From JAGPHI01 sp036641735 (GTDB taxonomy: Bacteria; Bacillota; Clostridia; Oscillospirales; Ruminococcaceae): 31,657 nt of DNA. The position numbers were made by a program, and so were the translations under genes. The stretch covers positions 1 through 31,657 of the forward strand of contig JAVWEG010000020.1 in the NCBI GenBank assembly GCA_036641735.1. The letters are read 5' to 3'. The notes beneath the pieces are model-generated. The model was given only the letters and a program-made list of their open reading frames with translations, made no database searches and had not been told where the DNA came from. Positions 24,315-30,730 of the stretch are shown here, piece after piece; within the stretch, counting starts at the first letter, position 1; the number at the start of each line of letters is the position of its first letter.

Positions 24315-24713
24315 ATGACTGACCACCCAATTCAAGGATTAATGGACGTCACACTGGACAAAATAAAAAATATGGTGGATTCCAATACTATAATTGGCGA
24401 CACTATTACAATGAGCGACGGAACGCTTATTTTACCAATATCAAAGGTGAGCTTTGGATTTGCTTCGGGCGGTTCTGATTTTCCCAGTAAAACGGCTAAA
24501 GATTTATTTGGCGGTGGTTCGGGCGGCGGAGTGTCTATGGTACCAGTAGCGTTTTTGGTGGTAAAAGACGGTAATGTGCGTTTGTTGCAGTTATCGGATA
24601 CATCCAACAATGTAGATAGAGCGCTAGGCTTAATGCCTGAAATGGTAGATAAAATAAGTGCGTTATTTCATAAAGACAGTAAAGACGAAACAAAACAAGG
24701 AACAGAAGTATAA
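24315..24713 (+). CDS. ytfJ: Spore protein GerW (YtfJ) family
   Basis: GerW/YtfJ is a spore protein needed for normal germination in Bacillus. The product is 132 residues. Recognisable are the N-terminus HPIQGLMDVTLDKIKNMVDSNTIIGD, the strand GTLILPISKVSFGFASGGSDF, a glycine-rich loop GGGSGGG, and VSMVPVAFLVVKDGNVRLLQL, all in family order. There is no signal peptide or membrane segment. GGAGG lies before the ATG. Its place between DUF2953 and rluB is the usual clostridial one and supports the call that the organism makes spores. Confidence 0.9.
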   Translation: MTDHPIQGLMDVTLDKIKNMVDSNTIIGDTITMSDGTLILPISKVSFGFASGGSDFPSKTAKDLFGGGSGGGVSMVPVAFLVVKDGNVRLLQLSDTSNNVDRALGLMPEMVDKISALFHKDSKDETKQGTEV

Positions 24714-24746
24714 GGCAATTTTATGCCATAAAGAAAAGGAACAATA

Positions 24747-25571
24747 ATGCAAGATGTAAGAATACAAAAAGTTTTGTCGGAGCAGGGTATTTGCTCGCGC
24801 AGAGCGGCGGAACAAATAATTCGTGAGGGCAGAGTAAAGCTAAATGGTCACCCTGTATCAGTTGGAGACAAAATGGATACAGGAAAAGATTTGCTTACAG
24901 TAGACGGAAACAAGGTGCTTATTGTACGCAAAAGGGAAATGCGCTATATAATGCTTAATAAGCCAAGAGGATACATTACCACCACAAGCGATGAGCGCGG
25001 ACGTAAAACGGTAATGGAATTAATGAAAGATATTCCTGACAGAGTTTTTCCCGTAGGCAGACTGGATAAAGACAGCGAGGGGCTTTTGTTATTTACAAAT
25101 GACGGTGAATTTGCTAATTTGCTAACACATCCAAGCCACGGTGTATCTAAGCTGTATCGTGTAACAGTGCATCCACACGCTACAGAAGAGCAAATAATTG
25201 CGCTTTCGGACGGAGTAGTGCTTGATGACGGAGAAAAAACTTTGCCGGCTATAATAAGGGTGCTTGCTGATGAAGCAGAGCGCACAGTGCTGGAAATGAC
25301 TATACGTGAAGGCAAAAACCGCCAGATACGCCGTATGTGCGAGGCTGTAAATTTGAATGTTGTGCGTTTGAAGCGTTCTTGTCTTGGGGCTGTAAAGCTT
25401 GGTATGCTACAAACAGGGGAGCATAGAGACCTTACTCCGGCAGAAATCGTGGCATTGAGAACAGCCGCTTCCAGAGGCAAGACTACAGCGGTGATAGAAA
25501 AGAACACGGCGCAAAACATTAAACGTGAGGCAAGATACAAAAAAACATCACCAAGACAAAGGAGACCATAG
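24747..25571 (+). CDS. rluB: 23S rRNA pseudouridine synthase RluB family
   Basis: It isomerises a uridine in 23S rRNA (position 2605 in E. coli). The product is 274 residues. The N-terminal S4 RNA-binding domain (RIQKVLSEQGICSRRAAEQIIREGRVKLNG) is followed by MLNKPRGYITT and the catalytic motif FPVGRLDKDSEGLLLFTNDGE with the nucleophilic Asp (about residue 106). LTHPSHGVSKLYRV and REGKNRQIRRMCEAVN complete the RsuA/RluB/E/F pattern. About 45 basic C-terminal residues follow the fold and may bind RNA. AAAGGA lies nine bases before the ATG. RluB is preferred over RluE/F/RsuA from the operon context. Confidence 0.92.
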   Translation: MQDVRIQKVLSEQGICSRRAAEQIIREGRVKLNGHPVSVGDKMDTGKDLLTVDGNKVLIVRKREMRYIMLNKPRGYITTTSDERGRKTVMELMKDIPDRVFPVGRLDKDSEGLLLFTNDGEFANLLTHPSHGVSKLYRVTVHPHATEEQIIALSDGVVLDDGEKTLPAIIRVLADEAERTVLEMTIREGKNRQIRRMCEAVNLNVVRLKRSCLGAVKLGMLQTGEHRDLTPAEIVALRTAASRGKTTAVIEKNTAQNIKREARYKKTSPRQRRP

Positions 25572-25574
25572 AAA

Positions 25575-25922
25575 ATGATTGCAATGAGACCTATTATGGA
25601 GCCTGACGTTATTAACATTATAAACAATGGACGATATGACGGAGAAATTGATGGATATGTAATAATGAACGGTGCAGAGTATTTAGGGCATTTACTGTAT
25701 CGCGTTGACAAATCCGTCACTGAAATTTTAGATACATCGCTTACAGACAATATGCTTGTAGATGGAGCTGTAAGAGCGGGAATAGCTGCTGGTGAACATA
25801 TAGGTGCAAATAGTTTTATTATTAACAAAACTAATGATGCACTTGCAAAATGGCACGAGGTTTTCTGTAAAAGCGACACAGAACCATACCCGAACGAAAC
25901 TATTTTCAACAAGTGCAAATAA
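25575..25922 (+). CDS. Small protein of unknown function, weakly GNAT-like
   Basis: A 115-residue protein I do not recognise with confidence. The middle part reads like the core of a GNAT acetyltransferase: a strand pair GYVIMNGAEYLGHLLYRV, then a helix and strand VRAGIAAGEHIGANSFII and a helix NDALAKWHEVF. The acetyl-CoA loop motif (Q/RxxGxG/A) is not clear, so activity is doubtful. It ends in a cysteine-containing tail NETIFNKCK. GGAGA precedes the ATG by nine bases, and the start is three bases after the rluB stop, so it is the last gene of the M50-scp-rluB unit. The final coding bases form one arm of the following terminator. Confidence 0.5.
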   Translation: MIAMRPIMEPDVINIINNGRYDGEIDGYVIMNGAEYLGHLLYRVDKSVTEILDTSLTDNMLVDGAVRAGIAAGEHIGANSFIINKTNDALAKWHEVFCKSDTEPYPNETIFNKCK

Positions 25923-25960
25923 ATTACTTTTATTTGCACATTTGCACTTGTTATTATTTT
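25908..25960 (+). terminator. terminator with two alternative stems, at the end of the rluB unit
   Basis: AACAAGTGCAAAT (25908-25920) pairs perfectly over 13 bases with ATTTGCACTTGTT (25940-25952), followed by ATTATTTT. The left arm is inside the upstream coding sequence. A second hairpin, GTGCAAATAAA (25913-25923) with TTTATTTGCAC (25929-25939), uses the same left arm, so the two are mutually exclusive. Confidence 0.75.
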
Positions 25961-25976
25961 GTCAAAATAGTATAAT
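25948..25976 (+). promoter_or_regulatory. sigma-A type promoter of the carboxyltransferase operon
   Basis: TTGTTA (25948-25953), 17 bases, perfect TATAAT (25971-25976). The -35 lies in the terminator's right arm. The predicted start is near 25983, about 36 bases before the first gene. Confidence 0.65.
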
Positions 25977-25997
25977 AAATTTAAGTTTTATTATACT
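25969..25997 (+). repeat. palindrome over the -10 and start site, candidate operator
   Basis: AGTATAATAAA (25969-25979) and TTTATTATACT (25987-25997) are perfect 11-base inverted arms with a seven-base spacer. The palindrome contains the -10 hexamer and the predicted transcription start. As the transcript would carry only the right arm, this is more likely a protein-binding site than an RNA hairpin. The regulator is not identifiable. Confidence 0.5.
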
Positions 25998-26018
25998 TAG
26001 AATGCAGGAGGGCTGTTA

Positions 26019-27356
26019 ATGACTAACGCAAAACATGGTAAAGAAATTCTTGCCAAATTTTTCGACGAAGGCGCATTTACTACATATTTTTCCGAGGCGG
26101 ATAGTGCAGTAGTTGCTGCTTTCGGTAGCGCAAACGGTGAACCCGTTTATGCTTTATGCCAAAATGGCAATGCAATGTCTGTAAAAGACAATCAAAATGC
26201 GGTGAAATTTATAAAGATGGCCGCAAAAACGGGCAATCCAATAGTTACATTCTACAATTCTGTAGGTGCAAAGCTTGAAGAAGGTCTTGATGCACTTAAA
26301 GCAAACGCAAATCTTACTGCGGCAGTTTCGGAAATATCGGGTGTAGTGCCGCAAATAGCCGTGGTTACAGGTGTATGCGGCGCATCGTCTGCGCTTGCTG
26401 CCGCAAGTGCTGATATTTGCATTATGAGCAAAACTGCCGAGATGTTCCTTACACCTCCTTACACATCAAACGCACAAGGGGACAAGCTTGCAGGTGCAGG
26501 CAGTGCTGAGTTTGCTGCTAAAGCAGGTGTTGTGCATATTGTGGTAGATACAGCAGAAGAAGCAGCGGCTAAAGCAGCTGTTTTAGTAGGTATTTTACCG
26601 TCAAACAATTTGTCGTCACCGGCATTATTTAATGCACAGGCATCTGCATCTAAAATTAATTTGGCAAAATATGATGCATTACAGGCTTGTGAAAGCATTG
26701 CAGACCAAGATAGCTTAACAGTGATAAGCACATATTGCGGTAAAGAAGTGGTTACGGCACTGGGCGCAGTATCGGTTAATGTAGTGGGTTTTGTAGCAAC
26801 AAATGGCGAAAACGACACTATGTGCAAAAGCTGTGTAGCTAAAGCAGCACGATTTGTACGTTTTTGTGATGCGTTTAGTATTCCTGTAATCACACTGATA
26901 AACACTGACGGATTTAAAAAGAGCAGTACAGGCGATATGGCAGGCGGTATTAGAGAAGCGGCGCGCTTGGCAGGTACTTATGCAGATGCTACTACAGCAA
27001 AGCTTGCGGTATTTACAGGTAAGGCAGTAAGCACGGCTTATACGGCATTTGCAAATGCTGATGTTTGTATTGCCCTACAAGGCTGCGTTATTGCACCGAT
27101 TGATCCTAAAACGGCAGTGACTGTTTTGTATAAAGATGAAATAGCAAACGGTGAGAATATTGTATCTGACACAGATAAGCTTGCAGATAAATACGCAAAT
27201 GAAAAATGCAGTGCAGCTGCGGCTGTAGAAGCAGGGCTTGCGGACATATCTGCCAACGCAGATACTTTGCGCGCGTGTGTAGTTAGCGCACTTGATATGC
27301 TATCCACAAAACGTACACAGCGTTTACCAAAAAAACACGGAAATATGGCACTTTAA
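26019..27356 (+). CDS. Carboxyltransferase subunit, divergent MmdA/12S-like
   Basis: A crotonase-fold carboxyltransferase of the PccB/MmdA/transcarboxylase 12S family. The product is 445 residues against about 510-520 for typical members. It aligns by eye along the whole family: SGVVPQIAVVTG early, FCDAFSIPVITLINTDGF in the second half, and the family ending DMLSTKRTQRLPKKHGN. About 45 residues are missing at the N-terminus and the DGVVTG region is shortened. Expected oxyanion glycine pairs are altered: GVCGASSAL where relatives have PCAGGAS, and GKAVSTAYTAF where they have AYGGSYLAM. SVGAKLEEG replaces SGGARIQEG. The protein is rich in alanine. Its partner genes (biotin carrier, OadA-like) follow directly. 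Function as a true acyl-CoA carboxyltransferase is therefore uncertain. GGAGGG lies seven bases before the ATG. Confidence 0.8.
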   Translation: MTNAKHGKEILAKFFDEGAFTTYFSEADSAVVAAFGSANGEPVYALCQNGNAMSVKDNQNAVKFIKMAAKTGNPIVTFYNSVGAKLEEGLDALKANANLTAAVSEISGVVPQIAVVTGVCGASSALAAASADICIMSKTAEMFLTPPYTSNAQGDKLAGAGSAEFAAKAGVVHIVVDTAEEAAAKAAVLVGILPSNNLSSPALFNAQASASKINLAKYDALQACESIADQDSLTVISTYCGKEVVTALGAVSVNVVGFVATNGENDTMCKSCVAKAARFVRFCDAFSIPVITLINTDGFKKSSTGDMAGGIREAARLAGTYADATTAKLAVFTGKAVSTAYTAFANADVCIALQGCVIAPIDPKTAVTVLYKDEIANGENIVSDTDKLADKYANEKCSAAAAVEAGLADISANADTLRACVVSALDMLSTKRTQRLPKKHGNMAL

Positions 27357-27399
27357 TTTATAATTAAAAGCAGAAATTATTTTGGGAGGATTTTATAAT

Positions 27400-27786
27400 A
27401 TGAAACATTTTAATGTTACTGTTAATGGCACAGCATATAACGTATCTGTAGAGGAAACAGCACAAGGTGCAGCACCTATAGCTGCTAATCCTGCTCCTGT
27501 AGCGGCAGCACCGGCAGCTCCGATAGCGGCACCAGCACCAGCGGCAGCACCGGCACCGTCGGGCGCAACAGGTGCAGTGAAAGTTACTTCTCCAATGCCG
27601 GGAAATATTCTTGACGTAAAAGTTACTGTGGGAGCTGCTGTAAAGGCAGGCGACACATTATGTATTTTGGAAGCAATGAAGATGGAAAACGAGATTGTTG
27701 CACCACAAGACGGTACTGTAGCATCTATTAGCTGCGCTAAAGGTGATGTGGTAAACGTTGGCGATTTACTCGTATCCTTAAACTAA
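27400..27786 (+). CDS. Biotin carboxyl carrier subunit (GcdC/1.3S-like)
   Basis: This 128-residue protein carries the biotin that shuttles a carboxyl group between the two carboxyltransferase subunits. An N-terminal strand region (MKHFNVTVNGTAYNVSVEE) leads to a flexible linker of alanine and proline at about residues 23-56. The biotinyl domain follows, with SPMPGNILDVKV and the biotinylation motif EAMKMEN (target Lys in the MKM), ending GDVVNVGDLLVSLN. The ATG at 27400 is preceded by GGGAGGA; an apparent earlier start would include this site. It lies 43 bases after the carboxyltransferase gene and 24 before the OadA-like gene. Confidence 0.93.
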   Translation: MKHFNVTVNGTAYNVSVEETAQGAAPIAANPAPVAAAPAAPIAAPAPAAAPAPSGATGAVKVTSPMPGNILDVKVTVGAAVKAGDTLCILEAMKMENEIVAPQDGTVASISCAKGDVVNVGDLLVSLN

Positions 27787-27797
27787 TACTAATATAA

Positions 27798-27804
27798 GAG
27801 GTGA
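27798..27804 (+). promoter_or_regulatory. ribosome binding site that fixes the TTG start of the OadA-like gene
   Basis: GAGGTGA is complementary to the 16S rRNA end and lies six bases before the TTG at 27811. The nearby ATG at 27804 is in another frame and overlaps it. Confidence 0.75.
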
Positions 27805-27810
27805 TGTATT

Positions 27811-29211
27811 TTGGCTAAACCTATAAAAATTACCGAAGTTTGCTTGAGAGACTCGCATCAATCGCTTATTGCTACTCGTATGACAATGGACGAAATGAGA
27901 GATATTTTGCCGGCAATGAACGAAGTGGGATATTATTCAGTAGAATGTTGGGGCGGCGCTACGTTTGACGCTTGTATCCGCTTCTTAGATGAAGATCCCT
28001 GGGAGCGTTTGCGTATTTTGCGTAAAGAAATGCCTGATTCTAAATTGCAAATGTTGTTCCGTGGGCAGAATATGCTTGGATATCGTCATTATGCAGATGA
28101 TGCAGTTAATTATTTTGTGCAAAAGAGCGTAGCAAACGGTATTGATATTTTGCGTATTTTTGATGCGCTAAATGACCCACGCAATTTAGAGACAGCGATA
28201 AAAGCAGCTGTACGCGAAAAAGCTCACGTACAGGGCTGTATCAGCTATACATTAAGCCCTGTGCATAATAACGATTATTTTGCAAAATACGCAAAAACAC
28301 TTGAAGAAATGGGCGCAAACAGTATCTGTATTAAGGATATGGCAGGCTTGCTTACTCCTTATACTACTTATGAGCTTGTAAAATCTTTAAAAGAGACTAT
28401 TTCTATTCCTGTGGATATTCATAGCCATTACACATCAGGTTTGGCATCAATGTCTATTTTGAAGGGCATAGAAGCAGGCGCTGACATTATAGATACTTCT
28501 ATTTCGCCACTTGCTTTAGGCACATCACATATGCCTACGGAGAGCCTTGTAGCAGCACTTAAAGACACACCTTATGATACAGGACTCGATTTGAAAAAGC
28601 TTGATGTAGTGCGCGCACATTTTGCTAAGTTGCGTGAAAAGTATCTTGCAAGCGGACAGCTTTCACCAAAGATGCTTGGAGTAGATGCAAATACTTTACT
28701 TTATCAAGTACCTGGCGGTATGTTGTCTAATCTGCTAAAGCAGCTTAAAGATGCAGGCAAAGAAGACCAGCTTGAAGCTGTTATGCAGGAAATACCTCGA
28801 GTACGTAAGGATTCAGGTTATCCTCCACTTGTTACACCTACAAGCCAAATTGTTGGTACGCAGGCAGTGTTTAATGTAATAATGGGCGAGCGCTACAAGA
28901 TGGTAACAAAGGAATTTAAGGGGCTTGTACACGGCGATTATGGTAAAACGCCTGCTCCTATCAGCCCTGAGTTTACAAAACAAATATTAGGCGACGAAGC
29001 ACCTATTACTTGTCGTCCAGCAGATTTATTAGAGCCTGAGATGGGCAAGCTACGTGCAGAAGCCAATAAATATGTTACTCAAGAGGAAGACGTACTTACC
29101 TATGCAATGTTCCCACAGGTGGCGCCTAAATTCTTTGAATCACGTAACAATAAACGCGTTGGTGTAGATGCAGACCACGTAGATTTTGTTAATAAATCAC
29201 ATCCAATATAA
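27811..29211 (+). CDS. Pyruvate/oxaloacetate carboxyltransferase subunit (OadA / transcarboxylase 5S-like)
   Basis: It exchanges a carboxyl group between biotin and pyruvate/oxaloacetate. The product is 466 residues, without the C-terminal biotinyl domain of some OadA proteins; that domain is encoded by the gene before it. The TIM-barrel opens KITEVCLRDSHQSLIATRM with the metal-binding Asp and DSHQS motif. Also present: YYSVECWGGATFDACIRFL, DPWERLR, FRGQNMLGYRHYADD, IFDALND, CIKDMAGLL with the Lys expected to be carbamylated, and DIHSHYTSG with the two metal-binding His. The conserved C-terminal helix domain ends in MFPQVAPKFFESRN. The start is a TTG with GAGGTGA at 27798-27804. No membrane beta subunit (OadB/GcdB) lies in the window, so a sodium-pumping decarboxylase is not demonstrated; a cytosolic transcarboxylase is an alternative. 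Confidence 0.93.
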   Translation: MAKPIKITEVCLRDSHQSLIATRMTMDEMRDILPAMNEVGYYSVECWGGATFDACIRFLDEDPWERLRILRKEMPDSKLQMLFRGQNMLGYRHYADDAVNYFVQKSVANGIDILRIFDALNDPRNLETAIKAAVREKAHVQGCISYTLSPVHNNDYFAKYAKTLEEMGANSICIKDMAGLLTPYTTYELVKSLKETISIPVDIHSHYTSGLASMSILKGIEAGADIIDTSISPLALGTSHMPTESLVAALKDTPYDTGLDLKKLDVVRAHFAKLREKYLASGQLSPKMLGVDANTLLYQVPGGMLSNLLKQLKDAGKEDQLEAVMQEIPRVRKDSGYPPLVTPTSQIVGTQAVFNVIMGERYKMVTKEFKGLVHGDYGKTPAPISPEFTKQILGDEAPITCRPADLLEPEMGKLRAEANKYVTQEEDVLTYAMFPQVAPKFFESRNNKRVGVDADHVDFVNKSHPI

Positions 29212-29242
29212 TATTTAATAAAGTGATATAAATTAAAATTTG

Positions 29243-29271
29243 AGCGGTTGCTGTTTCAGCAGCCGCTTTTC
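29243..29271 (+). terminator. Rho-independent terminator after the carboxyltransferase operon
   Basis: AGCGGTTGCTG (29243-29253) pairs with CAGCAGCCGCT (29257-29267) with one G-U pair and a three-base loop, followed by TTTTC. It is a strong stem with a short U tract. Confidence 0.85.
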
Positions 29272-29334
29272 TAAGATTAAATGGGTAAAAATCTGATTTA
29301 TAACTTAATTTTAGGACAAAATTGGATTTATATA

Positions 29335-29363
29335 TTGTACTATTGCTGTTTTTATATTATAAT
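29335..29363 (+). promoter_or_regulatory. candidate promoter of the aspartate aminotransferase gene
   Basis: TTGTAC (29335-29340), 17 bases, perfect TATAAT (29358-29363). Only the TTG of the -35 matches. The predicted start is near 29370. Confidence 0.5.
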
Positions 29364-29368
29364 GATAT

Positions 29369-29402
29369 CTTGTGCTACTAAAGTTTTATTGAAAAGCACG
29401 AG
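29369..29402 (+). other. 5'-terminal leader hairpin of the aminotransferase transcript
   Basis: CTTGTGCT (29369-29376) pairs with AGCACGAG (29395-29402) with one G-U pair around an 18-base loop. It would be the first element of the transcript. TACT in the loop could pair with AGTA at 29407-29410, a possible pseudoknot. I cannot match it to a known riboswitch class. Confidence 0.35.
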
Positions 29403-29433
29403 GGAAAGTAATATGGCAACAGGGGGATAAACT

Positions 29434-30705
29434 ATGAAAGATTATTCTAATATGGATAAGCTAACTCTAGCGCAAGAATTGGACAGCTTGCGCGCCGATT
29501 ATGCTAAGTATTTAGCAATGGGGCTTAAACTTGATATGTCACGTGGCAAGCCGTCAAAAGAGCAGCTGGATTTATCTATGGGATTATTAAGCATAACAGA
29601 TTATAAAGGCGATACAGGTGTAGATGCACGCAATTATGGAAGCCTTGAAGGTATGCCTGAGGCAAGAAGTTTTTTTGGAGAATTGCTTGGAGTAGAGGCA
29701 GACGAAGTATTGGTAGGTGGAAACTCCAGTTTAAATCTTGAATATTATTTAGTGGAGCTTGGGTGCCGCAGTGGATTTGTAGATAGCGATACAAATTGGA
29801 GCAGCACAAAAATGAAATTTCTTTGCCCTGCTCCTGGATACGACAGACATTTTCGTATAGCGCAGTATTTTGGATTTGAGCTAATTACAATACCGATGAC
29901 TCAAACAGGGCCTGATATGGACGAAGTGGAAAAATATGCGCTTGATCCTTGCGTTAAAGGTATTTGGTGCGTGCCTGTTTATTCAAATCCTGATGGATAT
30001 ACATATAGTGACGATACTGTAAAGCGTTTAGCTGCAATGCAAACGGGAGCAAAGGATTTTAAGATTTTTTGGGACAATGCGTATTGCGTGCATCATCTTA
30101 AAGACAAACACGATGCTTGTCTTAATATTTTGTCCGAATGTCGTAAAGCTAATAATGAGGACAGACCATTTTTATTCTGCTCCACAAGCAAAATCACATT
30201 TTCGGGTGCAGGTGTTGGTGCGCTTGCGTGCAGTAAGCATAATCTAAAATATATTTTAGACCAAATGTTTACAATGCTAATAAGCTTTGATAAGCTAAAT
30301 CAGTTGCGGCACGTAAGGTTTCTTAAAAATGCGCAAGGTGTTGCCGAGCATATGGAAAAGCACAGAGCAATTATAGAGCCAAAGTTTGAAATGGTGCTTA
30401 AAATATTGTCTGAACGGCTTGGAAACAATGGCGATATAGCTAAATGGACTAATCCGAATGGCGGATATTTTTTAAGCTTATATACTCAAAACAATTGCGC
30501 GAAACGCACAGTACAATTATGTAAGGAAGCAGGAGTGATACTTACAGGTGCGGGTGCTGCGTATCCGTATGGGATAGATCCGTCGGACAGCAATATAAGA
30601 ATAGCGCCTACATTCCCACCAATTGAAGAGCTGAAAACAGCTACTTATTTATTGTGCCTGGCGGTACAAATATCAACGGTTGAAAAGCTTTTACAAGCTG
30701 AATAA
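29434..30705 (+). CDS. Aspartate aminotransferase, subgroup Ic (AspT-like)
   Basis: A pyridoxal-phosphate fold-I aminotransferase expected to convert aspartate and 2-oxoglutarate to oxaloacetate and glutamate. The product is 423 residues. LDMSRGKPSKEQLDLS at the N-terminus is characteristic of subgroup Ic, as are VLVGGNSSLNLEYY, CPAPGYDRHFRIAQYFG, VPVYSNPDGYTYSD and FWDNAYCVHHL. The cofactor Lys lies in FCSTSKITFSGAGVGALA (about residue 252). GIDPSDSNIRIAPTFPPIEEL near the end carries the carboxylate-binding Arg. It is distinct from class MalY or tyrosine-type enzymes by these motifs. GGGGGA precedes the ATG. The gene is followed at 25 bases by secD, which has its own GGAGGAG site. Confidence 0.9.
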   Translation: MKDYSNMDKLTLAQELDSLRADYAKYLAMGLKLDMSRGKPSKEQLDLSMGLLSITDYKGDTGVDARNYGSLEGMPEARSFFGELLGVEADEVLVGGNSSLNLEYYLVELGCRSGFVDSDTNWSSTKMKFLCPAPGYDRHFRIAQYFGFELITIPMTQTGPDMDEVEKYALDPCVKGIWCVPVYSNPDGYTYSDDTVKRLAAMQTGAKDFKIFWDNAYCVHHLKDKHDACLNILSECRKANNEDRPFLFCSTSKITFSGAGVGALACSKHNLKYILDQMFTMLISFDKLNQLRHVRFLKNAQGVAEHMEKHRAIIEPKFEMVLKILSERLGNNGDIAKWTNPNGGYFLSLYTQNNCAKRTVQLCKEAGVILTGAGAAYPYGIDPSDSNIRIAPTFPPIEELKTATYLLCLAVQISTVEKLLQAE

Positions 30706-30730
30706 ATAAAATAAATGTTGGAGGAGACCA

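Noticed and set aside
24944..25939. 331-codon open frame on the minus strand opposite rluB and the small gene
   Set aside because: It has no ribosome site or family motifs, is serine/leucine-rich in the way of antisense frames, and covers two well-supported plus-strand genes.
27476..27570. Possible short tandem repeat in the biotin carrier gene
   Set aside because: This is the alanine-proline linker written with repeated GCA/CCG-type codons; such linkers are usual in biotin carrier proteins.
27393..27656. Alanine- and glycine-rich minus-strand frame opposite the biotin carrier gene
   Set aside because: The composition is simply the complement of the alanine-proline linker.
29281..29345. Loose direct repeat GATTTATA in the gap before the aminotransferase gene
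   Set aside because: Short and AT-rich; likely chance, with no array or symmetry.
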